Below are positions 8,383 through 16,507 of a stretch of DNA of 30,678 bases, piece after piece. The stretch comes from JAYEKL01 sp034660995 (lineage in GTDB: Bacteria; Patescibacteriota; Minisyncoccia; JAHIHE01; JAGLIN01). Position 1 is the first letter of the stretch. Each line of letters starts with the position of its first letter. Made by a program: the position numbers and the translations under genes. The notes beneath the pieces were generated by a model, which was given only the letters and a program-made list of their open reading frames with translations, had not been told where the DNA came from and did no database searches. The stretch lies in contig JAYEKL010000120.1 in NCBI GenBank assembly GCA_034660995.1, positions 1 through 30,678 of the forward strand, in the 5' to 3' direction.

Positions 8383-8537
8383 TTTTTAATTTTATAATTT
8401 TTAAATAATTTTCAATGACCAAATTTTCAAATTGATATTAAATTAGTTAGAAAGAAATAATAAAACAATACAAATAGTTGACTAGTGTTGAATCTTGCTA
8501 ACTTTCAACTTTTCACTTTTAACTTTTAACTTATACT
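8383..8537. repeat. AT-rich spacer ending in a 7-base tandem repeat
   Basis: No gene seen. From 8500 to 8534 the sequence is five units of a 7-mer (AACTTTC, AACTTTT, CACTTTT, AACTTTT, AACTTAT), ending three bases before the permease ATG. There is no Shine-Dalgarno site, so the leader of this gene is simple-sequence DNA. Confidence 0.6.
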
Positions 8538-9674
8538 ATGTTAGATAAAAGTTATATCTACGCGGTTTCTGCTATTATTGGTACTTCGGTAGGAGCTGGA
8601 ATTTTTAGTTTGCCTTTTGTGGCTTCTAAATCAGGATTTTTTTTATTTCTTGCTCTTATTTTTATTTTGGGATTTATTATGCTCATTTTAGGTTTAATGT
8701 ATGCAGAAATTACTTTAAGAACTAAGAATAAAGGTAGGTTAGTTAGTTATTGCGAAAAGTATCTTGGAAAAGTAGGAAAAAAGATAGCAATGGTTGTAAC
8801 GCTTGTCTCTTTATATATTAGTATGCTTGCATTTATAATAATAGGAGGAAAATTTTTAAATGCTATATTTTCTAATTATATTGGAGGAGATGAATTTATA
8901 TATGGTATCGTAATAGCGTTGTTTGTTTCAGCAGGTGTATATATGAGTCTAAAAATTGTAAATGTGATGGAACTTTTAATGGTCATTTTTCTCTTTGTTG
9001 CTATTTTTGGAATTATTTTCAAGGGAATACCTTATGCTAATGTTGAAAATCTTTTAACTTTTGATGTTTCGCAGTCATTTTTCCCGTTTGGCGCGATTCT
9101 TTTTTCTGTGGGAGCTCTTTCTGCAATTCCGATGCTTGAGCATATAATGAAAAAGAATCAAAAGAAAATTAAAAATGCAATAATTACGGGGAGTATAATA
9201 ACGGTAGTTATTCATATATTGTTTGCGGCGGTTGTTTTGGGTGTTACTGGGTCAGCTACTTCACAAGAAGCGCTTTATGGACTGAGTTTGGTTATGAAAA
9301 ATGGCATAGTTCAAGTTGGTCTGATTTTTGGAGTTTTTGCTATTGCAACTTCTTTTCTTATCATAGGTATAAATTTAAAAGAAGTATTCTGGTACGATTA
9401 TCACTTAAGCGAAAAAAAATCTTGGGCACTTGCTTGTTTTGTGCCAATTATTGTTTTTCTTTTAGGTTTTCGTGATTTTATAACAGTAATAAGTATTGCT
9501 GGAAGTGTTATGGGATGTTTTGTGGGAATTCTCATTATAGCTTCATTTTATAAAGCAAAAAAAATGGGAGATTTAAAACCAGCTTTTGAAATAAAAATAC
9601 CAATAATATTATCATTTTTTATAGTTATTATTTTATTATTTGGTGTTTTATCTCAATTTGTTTATGAAATATAA
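8538..9674 (+). CDS. Amino-acid permease, APC superfamily (aromatic amino-acid transporter type)
   Basis: 378 aa with about eleven membrane helices. The first helix carries AIIGTSVGAGIFSLPFVASK, where the G-x-G-x-G break marks the substrate site in tryptophan/tyrosine permeases (HAAAP) and related APC proteins. Lysine-rich loops between helices fit the positive-inside rule. It probably imports an amino acid by proton symport. That suits a host-dependent cell lacking amino-acid biosynthesis, but the substrate is inferred only. Confidence 0.8.
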   Translation: MLDKSYIYAVSAIIGTSVGAGIFSLPFVASKSGFFLFLALIFILGFIMLILGLMYAEITLRTKNKGRLVSYCEKYLGKVGKKIAMVVTLVSLYISMLAFIIIGGKFLNAIFSNYIGGDEFIYGIVIALFVSAGVYMSLKIVNVMELLMVIFLFVAIFGIIFKGIPYANVENLLTFDVSQSFFPFGAILFSVGALSAIPMLEHIMKKNQKKIKNAIITGSIITVVIHILFAAVVLGVTGSATSQEALYGLSLVMKNGIVQVGLIFGVFAIATSFLIIGINLKEVFWYDYHLSEKKSWALACFVPIIVFLLGFRDFITVISIAGSVMGCFVGILIIASFYKAKKMGDLKPAFEIKIPIILSFFIVIILLFGVLSQFVYEI

Positions 9675-9850
9675 AAAATTGTTAAATTTCTAATTTTAAA
9701 TTTTCATTGAATTTACAATGTTTAAATTTCCAAATATTTTTTGTTATTACTGTTTGAGAATTGATTGAATCCGCCAGCTGGCGGAGCGAATTGCGAATTG
9801 AAAATTATGAACAGTATTTTATATGTATTTCTCTGTATTAAAATAAATCT
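9675..9850. repeat. Spacer with a perfect 16-base palindrome
   Basis: No gene seen. TCCGCCAGCTGGCGGA at 9770-9785 is a perfect palindrome in AT-rich DNA, of the kind scattered through CPR intergenic regions. No T run follows, so a terminator role is not supported. Confidence 0.55.
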
Positions 9851-10234
9851 ATGTCAAATTCAAAAGCAATCAATATTATAAAATTCTGGTTTCCAGTATT
9901 TTTTTGTTGCGCGGTTATTTATTATTTTTCTGCAATTCCAAATTTGAAATCAGATTTTCCTAATCAGTGGGATTTTATTTTAAGAAAAATCGCGCATATG
10001 GTGGAATATGGGATTTTGACCGCCTTTCTCTTCATGGCCTATTTGAAAAGTAATAAGTTTACGATAAAAAAATCAATCTCTTTTGCAATAATATTTGCCT
10101 TGACCTATACTTTTACTGATGAATATCATCAAACATTTGTTTTCGGTAGACAAGGAAGTTTAAATGATGTTTTTATTGATAGTCTGGGTATATTTTTCGT
10201 AGCGTTTCTGATTTACAGAAAAGCGAAAAAATGA
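9851..10234 (+). CDS. VanZ-like membrane protein
   Basis: 127 aa with four membrane helices. Typical VanZ-family residues are visible: RKIAHMVEYGILTAFLF (about 46-62) and TDEYHQTFVFGRQGSLNDVF (about 88-107), with the acidic/His pair DEYHQ and the GRxGSxxDxxxDSxG pattern. The first VanZ proteins were linked to teicoplanin resistance, but the biochemical role of most members is unknown. It ends in TGA, which shows that TGA is a stop in this genome. Confidence 0.87.
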   Translation: MSNSKAINIIKFWFPVFFCCAVIYYFSAIPNLKSDFPNQWDFILRKIAHMVEYGILTAFLFMAYLKSNKFTIKKSISFAIIFALTYTFTDEYHQTFVFGRQGSLNDVFIDSLGIFFVAFLIYRKAKK

Positions 10235-10289
10235 TAATATAAAATCATACTAGCGTATTAACATTTCAACTAGCTAAAGTTAAGCTTTT

Positions 10290-10321
10290 GTTAAAATGTT
10301 AAAATGTTAAAATGTTAAAAT
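10290..10321 (+). repeat. Four perfect 8-base tandem units before mraY
   Basis: GTTAAAAT is repeated four times without error and ends six bases before the mraY ATG. There is no Shine-Dalgarno site. A change in copy number would alter the 5' leader but not the protein. Confidence 0.85.
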
Positions 10322-10327
10322 GATTAC

Positions 10328-11398
10328 ATGTTTTCATTTGAAAATCCGTTATTAATAATTGAGGTAAGTAGAGTATTCGCAATTTTAGCAATATCATTTA
10401 TTGTTGCGATGTTGGCAACACCACTGCTTACTCATTTTTTATATAAATATAAGATTGGCAAGCAAATTAGGAATGATGGCAGTTCACCGATTTTTTCTGC
10501 GCTTCACAAAAAGAAAGCTGGAACACCAACAATGGGAGGACTTTTGATTTGGATTATTGTTCCATTGTTGGCAATTTTATTTTGGTTTCTTACTATTGTG
10601 ACTAACAATCCAGTGATAAGCAGTATGGACTTTTTTGATCGCGCTCATACATATCTTCCATTAGGAATATTGATCTTAGCTGGGTTGGTTGGCGCGGTTG
10701 ATGATTTAATGGGTGTATTCAAAATTGGTCCAAAGGGTGGCGGGCTTGGTATAAAAGAAAGAATATTTTTATATACATTTGTTGCTATAATTGGCGCTTA
10801 CTGGTTTTATTTTAAGCTTGGTTGGGATATGATTCATATTCCAGGAATTGGAGATTTTATGATAGGGTTTTGGTATTTTCCGCTTTTTATTTTTATAATT
10901 GTTGCAACTTCATTTTCTTTAAACGAAACAGATGGGCTGGACGGTTTGGCGGGAGGAGTTACTTTACCAGCCTTCGGAGTTTTCGGAGCGATTGCTTTCG
11001 CGCAAGGAAATGTAGAGCTTGCTATGTTTTGCGCGGCGATAATTGGAACTCTGCTTGCTTTTTTATGGTTTAATGTTTATCCGGCAAGATTTATGATGGG
11101 CGATACTGGCTCAATGGCGCTTGGCGTAACCTTAGGTGTGGTTGCAATGCTGACGAACTCGTTTTTAATTCTGCCTTTTGTTTGTTTTATTCTAGTAATT
11201 GAATCGTTGTCGGTTATTATCCAATTAACCTCAAAAAAATTCAGGCACAAAAAAGTTTTTCGAAGCGCGCCGATACATCATCATTTTGAGGCAATGGGCT
11301 GGCCAGAGTGCAAAGTAACAATGAGGTTTTGGATTATTGCCTGGGTTATGGCGGCAATTGGGCTTGTGGTTGGATTGATAGGGATGGGAGTAACTTAA
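10328..11398 (+). CDS. mraY: Phospho-N-acetylmuramoyl-pentapeptide transferase
   Basis: Transfers phospho-MurNAc-pentapeptide from UDP to undecaprenyl phosphate, making lipid I in the inner membrane. The 356-aa length is normal for MraY and there are about ten membrane helices. Signature residues are intact: KKKAGTPTMGGLLI, the DD pair of AVDDLMG (D125, D126), NETDGLDGLAGG (199-210), the MMGDTGSMALG loop, and the triple histidine PIHHHFE (H317-H319). The start follows a tandem repeat. It is not next to murE or murF, so the usual division/cell-wall cluster is dispersed here. Confidence 0.97.
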   Translation: MFSFENPLLIIEVSRVFAILAISFIVAMLATPLLTHFLYKYKIGKQIRNDGSSPIFSALHKKKAGTPTMGGLLIWIIVPLLAILFWFLTIVTNNPVISSMDFFDRAHTYLPLGILILAGLVGAVDDLMGVFKIGPKGGGLGIKERIFLYTFVAIIGAYWFYFKLGWDMIHIPGIGDFMIGFWYFPLFIFIIVATSFSLNETDGLDGLAGGVTLPAFGVFGAIAFAQGNVELAMFCAAIIGTLLAFLWFNVYPARFMMGDTGSMALGVTLGVVAMLTNSFLILPFVCFILVIESLSVIIQLTSKKFRHKKVFRSAPIHHHFEAMGWPECKVTMRFWIIAWVMAAIGLVVGLIGMGVT

Positions 11399-11480
11399 AT
11401 TTTCAATTTCTAATCAATTTTCAATTTCATAATTTAAAAATTCAAAATTCAATAAAAATTAAAAATTAAAAATTTATTTC
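11399..11480. repeat. Low-complexity AT spacer
   Basis: Repeats of the form TTTCAATTTCTAATC and runs of AAAATTAAAAATT, with no gene seen. The same TTTCCAATTT-type sequence occurs translated inside murC (22428-22482). Confidence 0.6.
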
Positions 11481-13058
11481 ATGTTAGACATATTAATAAA
11501 AAATGGAATTGTAATTGATGGAACTGGGTCGAAAAGTTCTGCTGTTGATATTGGAATAGAAAAAGGGAAAATAACTATTTTTGAAAAAATAGGAAAAGTA
11601 GAGTCTAAAGAGGTTATAAACGCGGAAGGAAAAGTGGTTTGTCCGGGGTTTGTTGATATTCTTGATCATTCAGATAATTTTTGGACTATTTTTACAATAC
11701 CAAGATTGGATAGCAAGGTTTTTGATGGAGTAACTACGATAATTGGCGGGAACTGTGGAACATCATTGTCTCCGATATTAAGTGAGGGGTCTATTAAGTC
11801 AATGAGAAAATGGGTAGATATTGGAAATATAAATATAAATTGGGATAGAACAAGTAATTTCTTTTTTGAATTAAATAAAAAAAATATTGGTCTTAATTTT
11901 GGAACTTTAGTTGGTCATGAAACTTTAAGGCGTGGAATATTGGGTGATCAAGTCAGAAAAATAACGGAAGAAGAAATAAAAATAATCGGAAGAATGCTTT
12001 CAGAAAGTTTGGAAGCAGGAGCTTTTGGAATGTCTACCGGTCTTGTTTTTTCACATGCAAGAGCAACTACTATATACGAAATAAATTTTTTAGCTGGAAT
12101 GTTAAAAAACTATAATGCTTTATACACAAGTCATATTAGAGGGGAGTCTGAAGAATTGCTTCCAAGTATAAATGAAACCATTCAAATTGGGAGAGAAACG
12201 AATGTTCCAATAGAACTTTCGCATTTAAAAGCGGTCGGAGAAAAATATTGGCCAGATATGCAAAAAGCGATAGAGATGATCAATATTGCTAATGAAGAAG
12301 GAGTTGAAATTAGTTTTGATATATACCCATACGATACTACTGGATCTGTTCTATATATACTTCTTCCAGACTGGGTTTCTCAAGGAGGAAGAAAGGAAAT
12401 GATAAGAAAGTTGAAGAGTCCTGAATTGAGAAAAAAAATTATAGAAGAAATGAAACAAATGGAGTACGATTATGACAATCTTGTTGTTTCTATTTGTCCA
12501 AGGTTAAAAGAAGCGGTAGGTAGAAAAATTGTAGATATTGCAAAAAGTCAAGAGATATGTCCGCAAGAAGTAATAATAGAATTGTTAATAAGCGCAAATG
12601 GTCATGTTATTATTTTTAATAAAGGGATTTTAGATGAAAATAATATAAGACTATCGTTACAAAATTCTTATTCAATAATTTCTTCAGCGGATGCTGCTTA
12701 TAACAGTGAGTATGTAAGAACAGGAGAGCTTGTTCATCCGAGGTGTTTTGGAACATTCTCAAGGATTCTAGGCAAATATGTAAGAGAGCAGAAAGTTCTA
12801 AGTTTGGAAAGTGCCATTGAGAAGATGACTTCTAAGCCAGCTCAAAAGATTGGTTTGAAAGATAGAGGAATTTTAAAAAAGGGAAATTGGGCAGATGTTG
12901 TTGTTTTTGATCCTGAAACTATTACTGATAAAGCCGATTTTAATAATCCTTATCAATATTCAGAAGGAGTTGAGTGTGTAATTATTAATGGAAAGTTTGT
13001 CGTAAAAGAAAGTAAACACACAGGCGAGCTTGTAGGGAAGGTTCTAAAAAGAAGATAA
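11481..13058 (+). CDS. D-aminoacylase / N-acyl-D-amino-acid deacylase-like amidohydrolase
   Basis: Amidohydrolase-superfamily enzyme, 525 aa, related to enzymes that remove acyl groups from N-acyl-D-amino acids. Visible features: N-terminal beta-sandwich (MLDILIKNGIVIDGTG), VCPGFVDILDHSD (53-65), GGNCGTSLSP with the metal-ligand cysteine C92, YTSHIRGE and IELSHLKA with the histidines expected for the tight metal site, SSADAAYNSE with an aspartate, and the C-terminal HPRCFGTFSRILGKYVRE and GNWADVVVFDP. The HxH metal motif found in most amidohydrolases reads L61-D62-H63, so one of two histidines of the second site is missing. A role in recycling D-amino acids from peptidoglycan is possible but unproven; a dihydroorotase-like role is less likely. 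Confidence 0.82.
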   Translation: MLDILIKNGIVIDGTGSKSSAVDIGIEKGKITIFEKIGKVESKEVINAEGKVVCPGFVDILDHSDNFWTIFTIPRLDSKVFDGVTTIIGGNCGTSLSPILSEGSIKSMRKWVDIGNININWDRTSNFFFELNKKNIGLNFGTLVGHETLRRGILGDQVRKITEEEIKIIGRMLSESLEAGAFGMSTGLVFSHARATTIYEINFLAGMLKNYNALYTSHIRGESEELLPSINETIQIGRETNVPIELSHLKAVGEKYWPDMQKAIEMINIANEEGVEISFDIYPYDTTGSVLYILLPDWVSQGGRKEMIRKLKSPELRKKIIEEMKQMEYDYDNLVVSICPRLKEAVGRKIVDIAKSQEICPQEVIIELLISANGHVIIFNKGILDENNIRLSLQNSYSIISSADAAYNSEYVRTGELVHPRCFGTFSRILGKYVREQKVLSLESAIEKMTSKPAQKIGLKDRGILKKGNWADVVVFDPETITDKADFNNPYQYSEGVECVIINGKFVVKESKHTGELVGKVLKRR

Positions 13059-13124
13059 ATTATTTTAGTATGTTTATGTGTTCTGACTATTACTTAATTT
13101 TCTTAAAAAACTAAAGTTAAAATT

Positions 13125-13445
13125 ATGTTTGAATCAGTCTATTTATCAATTCTTCTTGCTGGTTTTGGAGGTGGGGCAGTTAGGGGTTTGGTTGGTTTTA
13201 CTAAACACCAATTTTCTTATAAAAATGTTGGATTCAATTTACCTTATTTTATAGCGATGATGCTTATTTCTGGAATCATTGGTCTTTTATCGGCTGTTGT
13301 TGTTAAAGAGTTAGGTCTATCATTTCTGGAATTAGATTATACTCCGGCGTTAGCTTTTGTTGTTGGTTATGCTGGCGGTGATTTTCTGGAAAATCTTTAT
13401 AAAATTGTTGTTAAAAAATCTTCAATTTATACGGTTAAAAAATAA
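13125..13445 (+). CDS. Small membrane protein, unknown function
   Basis: 106 aa with three likely membrane helices (about 6-24, 42-63 and 75-93), rich in glycine (GFGGGAVRGLVGF, VVGYAGGDFLENL). I recognise no family. In size and topology it resembles small holin-like proteins, and the next gene, 13 bases downstream, encodes a cell-wall hydrolase. A holin/hydrolase pairing is therefore an idea, not a conclusion. No repeat insertion or frameshift is seen. Confidence 0.65.
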   Translation: MFESVYLSILLAGFGGGAVRGLVGFTKHQFSYKNVGFNLPYFIAMMLISGIIGLLSAVVVKELGLSFLELDYTPALAFVVGYAGGDFLENLYKIVVKKSSIYTVKK

Positions 13446-13458
13446 TTTGGTTATCTTC

Positions 13459-14397
13459 ATGGGTAATAATGGCAAAATAGATAATAGTATAGACAATTTA
13501 AGAAAATTATATCAGCAAGAATATGGAGTTGCTGTTTTTGATATTAAGATCAAAGAAGTAAAAAAAGGTATTGAATTAGAGGGCAGAGTTTTAACAAGAA
13601 GCCAGAGAGATGATATCATAGACGCTCTGAGAGAAAATAAAGAAAATGTTATTAAGGATAATATTAAGATCCTAGCGGATGCAAACGAAAGAAACGAGAT
13701 TGGTTGGGCAGTTGTTAAATCTATTTCTATAGATCTAAGATCAAGATTTGTTTCTAATGAAGTGATAAATAAAAAAATTTTAAAAAGAGTTAGATGCTCG
13801 CAAGCGTTTAAAAATGAAATTTTGAGAATTTTATATAAAAATGAAGATCAACTGCTGGTCCAGCAGAACGATTTAACATTAGGATGGATAAACAGAAGAG
13901 AGGTTGTAATGAAGAGAAAAAGTTTATATAAAAAATGGAAAAGTGGCAATTTTGCTTTAAAGAATAAAACAATTAAAGTTAATAAAAAATTAAAGGACAT
14001 TTTAATTAAAGAAGCAGAAAAGTATATAGGTGTAGGATATGTTCTTGGCGGGAAATCAAGAAAGGGTATTGATTGTTCTGGATTGATTCAAATTGCGTAT
14101 AAAAATTCTTTGGGTGTAATTTTACCAAAGCATTCATGGGATCAAAAAGAAGTGGGGAAGAAAATAAAATTGAAAGATGTGAGAACTGGAGATTTGGTGT
14201 TTTTAATAAAAAAAAGCAACAAATATAAGCATGTTGGGATTGTGGAAAGGAAGTCAGAGTCCCTAGCGGAGACTCTGACATGGCGTAATATAAGTTTAAT
14301 TCATGCTTCACTGGACAAGAAAAAAGTTGTTGAGCAAGATTCAGATAAAGTTTTTGAAAAGTACGATTTTGTGGAGGCGAGGAGAATTGTGGAGTAA
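13459..14397 (+). CDS. NlpC/P60-family cysteine peptidase (cell-wall hydrolase) with inserted hairpin
   Basis: Members cut peptide stems of peptidoglycan. I chose ATG 13459, giving 312 aa, because the longer frame from 13357 overlaps the upstream gene. The N-terminal part (about 10-70) resembles a BON-like fold (IELEGRVLTRSQRDD). The middle (about 110-155) resembles an SH3-type wall-binding domain (LLVQQNDLTLGWINRREV). The C-terminal part holds the NlpC/P60 core: catalytic C206 in GIDCSGL, H258 in KHVGIVE and H282 in LIHASL. No signal peptide is obvious. Between the two histidines about a dozen extra residues (KSESLAETLTWR) come from a palindromic repeat at 14253-14279, inserted where the domain normally has a short turn. 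Confidence 0.86.
   Translation: MGNNGKIDNSIDNLRKLYQQEYGVAVFDIKIKEVKKGIELEGRVLTRSQRDDIIDALRENKENVIKDNIKILADANERNEIGWAVVKSISIDLRSRFVSNEVINKKILKRVRCSQAFKNEILRILYKNEDQLLVQQNDLTLGWINRREVVMKRKSLYKKWKSGNFALKNKTIKVNKKLKDILIKEAEKYIGVGYVLGGKSRKGIDCSGLIQIAYKNSLGVILPKHSWDQKEVGKKIKLKDVRTGDLVFLIKKSNKYKHVGIVERKSESLAETLTWRNISLIHASLDKKKVVEQDSDKVFEKYDFVEARRIVE
14253..14279 (+). repeat. In-frame hairpin inside the NlpC/P60 gene
   Basis: Perfect 9-base arms GTCAGAGTC and GACTCTGAC enclose a 9-base loop. The 27 bases keep the frame open and add SESLAETLT between strands of the catalytic core. Confidence 0.8.
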
Positions 14398-14404
14398 AAA
14401 ATTT

Positions 14405-14503
14405 CTACCCGGCTTTAGCCGAGGGTTTTGAAGCTTTAGCTTCACGAGTATTTGAGAATTCTTGAGGTTAAAATCTCATAAACCCTCGGCTGAAGCCAGG
14501 TAG
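14405..14503. repeat. Long imperfect inverted repeat between the NlpC/P60 gene and murD
   Basis: Arms of 23 bases (14405-14427 and 14481-14503) match except at two positions and carry GGCTTTAGCCGAGGG. The interior holds GAAGCTTTAGCTTC, a second small hairpin. A-rich and T-rich runs flank both ends, so it could stop transcription either way. A 12-base palindrome GCTGGATCCAGC follows near 14514-14525. The whole 160-base spacer carries no gene. Confidence 0.75.
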
Positions 14504-14558
14504 AATTTTTTGGCTGGATCCAGCTACAAGACAATGACAAACAGATTAATTTAAAACT

Positions 14559-16085
14559 ATGTCAAGTATCAATCTAAAAAATCTAAAAAACAAAAACATT
14601 CACATCGTTGGGATTGGCGGAGCAGAAGGAAGCGCGATTGCGGAGTTTTTGATTTCTCATGGAATCTCTTCTATTACTGGGCATGATTTTTCTTCAAAGG
14701 CAGACTTTAAAAAAGCTTTTTATAATACCCATTTGGGTTTAAAGTTAGAAAAAAGAGAGGAAGTATTGAATCATCTTTTGAATTTACCGATTAAAATTAA
14801 TTTTAAAGATCATTACCTGGAAGATGTTGAAAAGGCGGATTTAATTTTTGTCTCGCAAGTTTGGTTTAAATATCCACAAAATTTGCCAATTTTAGAAAAG
14901 TTAAAAAATAATGGAGTTCAATTCAAAACTATCACTAATCTATATTTTGAATTAGCGCCATGTAAAATAATTTCTGTAACAGGAACAAATGGGAAGACGA
15001 CAACAGCAAGATTAATTAATAGTATTTTTGAGGTTTGGACAGAAACTAAAGTTCGTTCTTTAAAATCAAATGTTTATTTTGCAGGGAATGATCGTCAAAA
15101 TGTTCAGGTTTTAGATAAGTTAGGGAAAATGAAAAAAAATGATGTTTTAATTTTAGAAACAAGTAGTACTCAGTTATTACTGAATTCAGAAATAAGTCCG
15201 CAGATTGGAGTTATTACAAATATTACACCCAATCATATTGATGATCACGGAAGTTTTGAAAACTATATTGAAGCAAAAAAAAATCTGATTAGATATCAAG
15301 GAAAAGGAGATTTCGCGGTTTTGAACTGGGATGATGAACAGAGTAGAAAGTTTATAAAGTTTATAAAGTCAAAAGTACTTTTATTTAGCAGAAAGGAAGA
15401 ATTGGAAAAAGGGTGTTTTGTGAGAGGCAACAATATTATACTGAGAGAAAATAGTAAAAATTGTGGAATAAAACAGAAGATTCTGAAACAAGTTCAGAAT
15501 GACAATAATATTGTTTGTAATATTAATGATATAAAAATTCCTGGTAAGCATAATTTGGAAAATGTTTTGGCGGCGGTTTCCGTTGCTTATCTTTATGGCA
15601 TAGATTCGGAAATAATAAAAAAGGGCATATTAGAATATACTGGCATAAAGCATAGACTAAAACTCCTTTACAATATAGATGGAATCAAATATTATGATGA
15701 TACGCAAGCGACTACTCCTGAGGCAACAATTGCTGGGATTGAATCTTTTGGTGGTGATATTATTTTATTAGCAGGAGGAGATGACAAGGGAATGAGTTAT
15801 AAAAAATTGGCGGAGAAAATAAATGATAGGGTTAAATTACTTGTTTTGTTTTCTAGTGATGCTTCGGATGAAATTGAAAAGTTAATTGATAAAAACAAAG
15901 TAGATTTTGTAAGAGTGAAAAATTTTAAACAAGCGATTAAAACTTTGAAAAAATATTATAAAAAAACCGATTTCACAAAAGATGGCACGGTTTTAATTTC
16001 TCCAGCAACAGCACATTTTTATTCAAAATATATAGAGAATTCTAATAAAAGTTTAAAAGAATGGATTAAATCAATAAAGCAGTAA
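14559..16085 (+). CDS. murD: UDP-N-acetylmuramoylalanine--D-glutamate ligase
   Basis: Adds D-glutamate to UDP-MurNAc-L-Ala with ATP, in the cytoplasm. 508 aa, somewhat longer than the usual 440-460. The N-terminal nucleotide-sugar domain starts IHIVGIGGAEGSAIAEF; the central ATPase domain has VTGTNGKTTTARL (about 143-155), the ETSSTQL segment and ITPNHIDDHGS; the C-terminal domain has YYDDTQATTPEAT and LLAGGDDKGMSY. These fit MurD better than MurC, E or F. Part of the excess length is an in-frame repeat at 15480-15503 (residues about 307-315, ILKQVQNDN), inside a variable region of the central domain. It ends convergent to the LysW-like gene. Confidence 0.9.
   Translation: MSSINLKNLKNKNIHIVGIGGAEGSAIAEFLISHGISSITGHDFSSKADFKKAFYNTHLGLKLEKREEVLNHLLNLPIKINFKDHYLEDVEKADLIFVSQVWFKYPQNLPILEKLKNNGVQFKTITNLYFELAPCKIISVTGTNGKTTTARLINSIFEVWTETKVRSLKSNVYFAGNDRQNVQVLDKLGKMKKNDVLILETSSTQLLLNSEISPQIGVITNITPNHIDDHGSFENYIEAKKNLIRYQGKGDFAVLNWDDEQSRKFIKFIKSKVLLFSRKEELEKGCFVRGNNIILRENSKNCGIKQKILKQVQNDNNIVCNINDIKIPGKHNLENVLAAVSVAYLYGIDSEIIKKGILEYTGIKHRLKLLYNIDGIKYYDDTQATTPEATIAGIESFGGDIILLAGGDDKGMSYKKLAEKINDRVKLLVLFSSDASDEIEKLIDKNKVDFVRVKNFKQAIKTLKKYYKKTDFTKDGTVLISPATAHFYSKYIENSNKSLKEWIKSIKQ
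15480..15503 (+). repeat. In-frame hairpin inside murD
   Basis: Arms ATTCTGAA (15480-15487) and TTCAGAAT (15493-15500) around a 5-base loop, followed by GAC. The translation ILKQVQND is one I associate with a short dispersed repeat common in CPR and other genomes. Confidence 0.75.
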
Positions 16086-16111
16086 AATTATTGTGTTATT
16101 AATATTATTCG

Positions 16112-16168
16112 CATTGTTCTATTGCTAAATTGTTAAATTGTTACGCTACTTATAGCAATAGAGCAATG
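16112..16168. repeat. Inverted repeat between convergent genes
   Basis: Arms CATTGTTCTATTGCTA (16112-16127) and TAGCAATAGAGCAATG (16153-16168) pair with one mismatch. It lies between the convergent ends of murD and the LysW-like gene and might end transcription from both sides, though no strong T run follows. Related ATTGCTATATTG sequences occur at 18940-19015 and 24325-24390. Confidence 0.55.
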
Positions 16169-16190
16169 TAACAATAGAGCAATAGAGTTC

Positions 16191-16343
16191 TTATTTTTCT
16201 TCTTCAACAAGTTCCAATTTAATTGGATCTGCTGAGATAACTTCATGTTCTGCTCCGCAAGCGGGGCAAATCAGAATATCTCCTAAATCAGGCATTTCCT
16301 CTTCAATTGGAATTGGTGTTTTACATTCTTGGCAAATTGGCAT
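16191..16343 (-). CDS. LysW-like zinc-ribbon amino-group carrier protein
   Basis: A 50-aa protein, too short for most gene callers. It begins MPICQECKTPIPIEEEMPDL and continues GDILICPACGAEHEVISADP, then KLELVEEEK. The two CxxC pairs (C4/C7 and C26/C29) and the D-P-I-K-L-E-L tail fit LysW, the small acidic protein that carries alpha-aminoadipate or glutamate through lysine or arginine synthesis. In Thermus LysW the substrate is joined to the last residue, a glutamate after D-W-G. That tail is absent here: the protein ends EEEK. It may therefore be a relative with another role or a carrier with a changed attachment site. The gene is divergent from a PLP enzyme, and an ATP-grasp ligase follows; LysW partners include an ATP-grasp ligase (LysX). 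Confidence 0.72.
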   Translation of the reverse strand: MPICQECKTPIPIEEEMPDLGDILICPACGAEHEVISADPIKLELVEEEK

Positions 16344-16370
16344 ATGTTTAATTTAATGATTAACTTTACT

Positions 16371-16437
16371 AAGGAGTTGGAAGTAAATAATCTTCCAACT
16401 GGCGAAATTATGAAATGTTATTTACTTCCAACTCCTT
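16371..16437. repeat. Perfect 19-base inverted repeat between divergent genes
   Basis: AAGGAGTTGGAAGTAAATA at 16371-16389 and its exact complement at 16419-16437, around a 29-base loop that contains a third partial copy (CTTCCAACT). It lies between the starts of the LysW-like gene and the PLP gene, where it could be an operator, an attenuator or one more dispersed repeat. The rest of the spacer up to 16507 is AT-rich without a clear promoter. Confidence 0.75.
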
Positions 16438-16507
16438 AAATTATAGTCTATTTCTGTATTTATGCAATATTTTAAAATAAGTTGTTTAAATAATAAAGTA
16501 TTTTTCT

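Noticed and set aside
9770..9785. 16-base palindrome as a terminator of the permease gene
   Set aside because: No T run follows on either strand, and it lies about 95 bases past the stop.
10290..10321. Tandem repeat considered as a CRISPR array
   Set aside because: Units are 8 bases with no spacers, and no cas gene is in the window.
13357..13458. Longer N-terminus for the NlpC/P60 gene from ATG 13357
   Set aside because: It overlaps most of the end of the upstream membrane-protein gene in another frame; ATG 13459 lies just after that stop and starts a normal-looking domain.
13852..13866. Palindrome CTGCTGGTCCAGCAG in the NlpC/P60 gene as another inserted repeat
   Set aside because: Only 15 bases, and the encoded residues fit the SH3-like domain, so there is no sign of an insertion.
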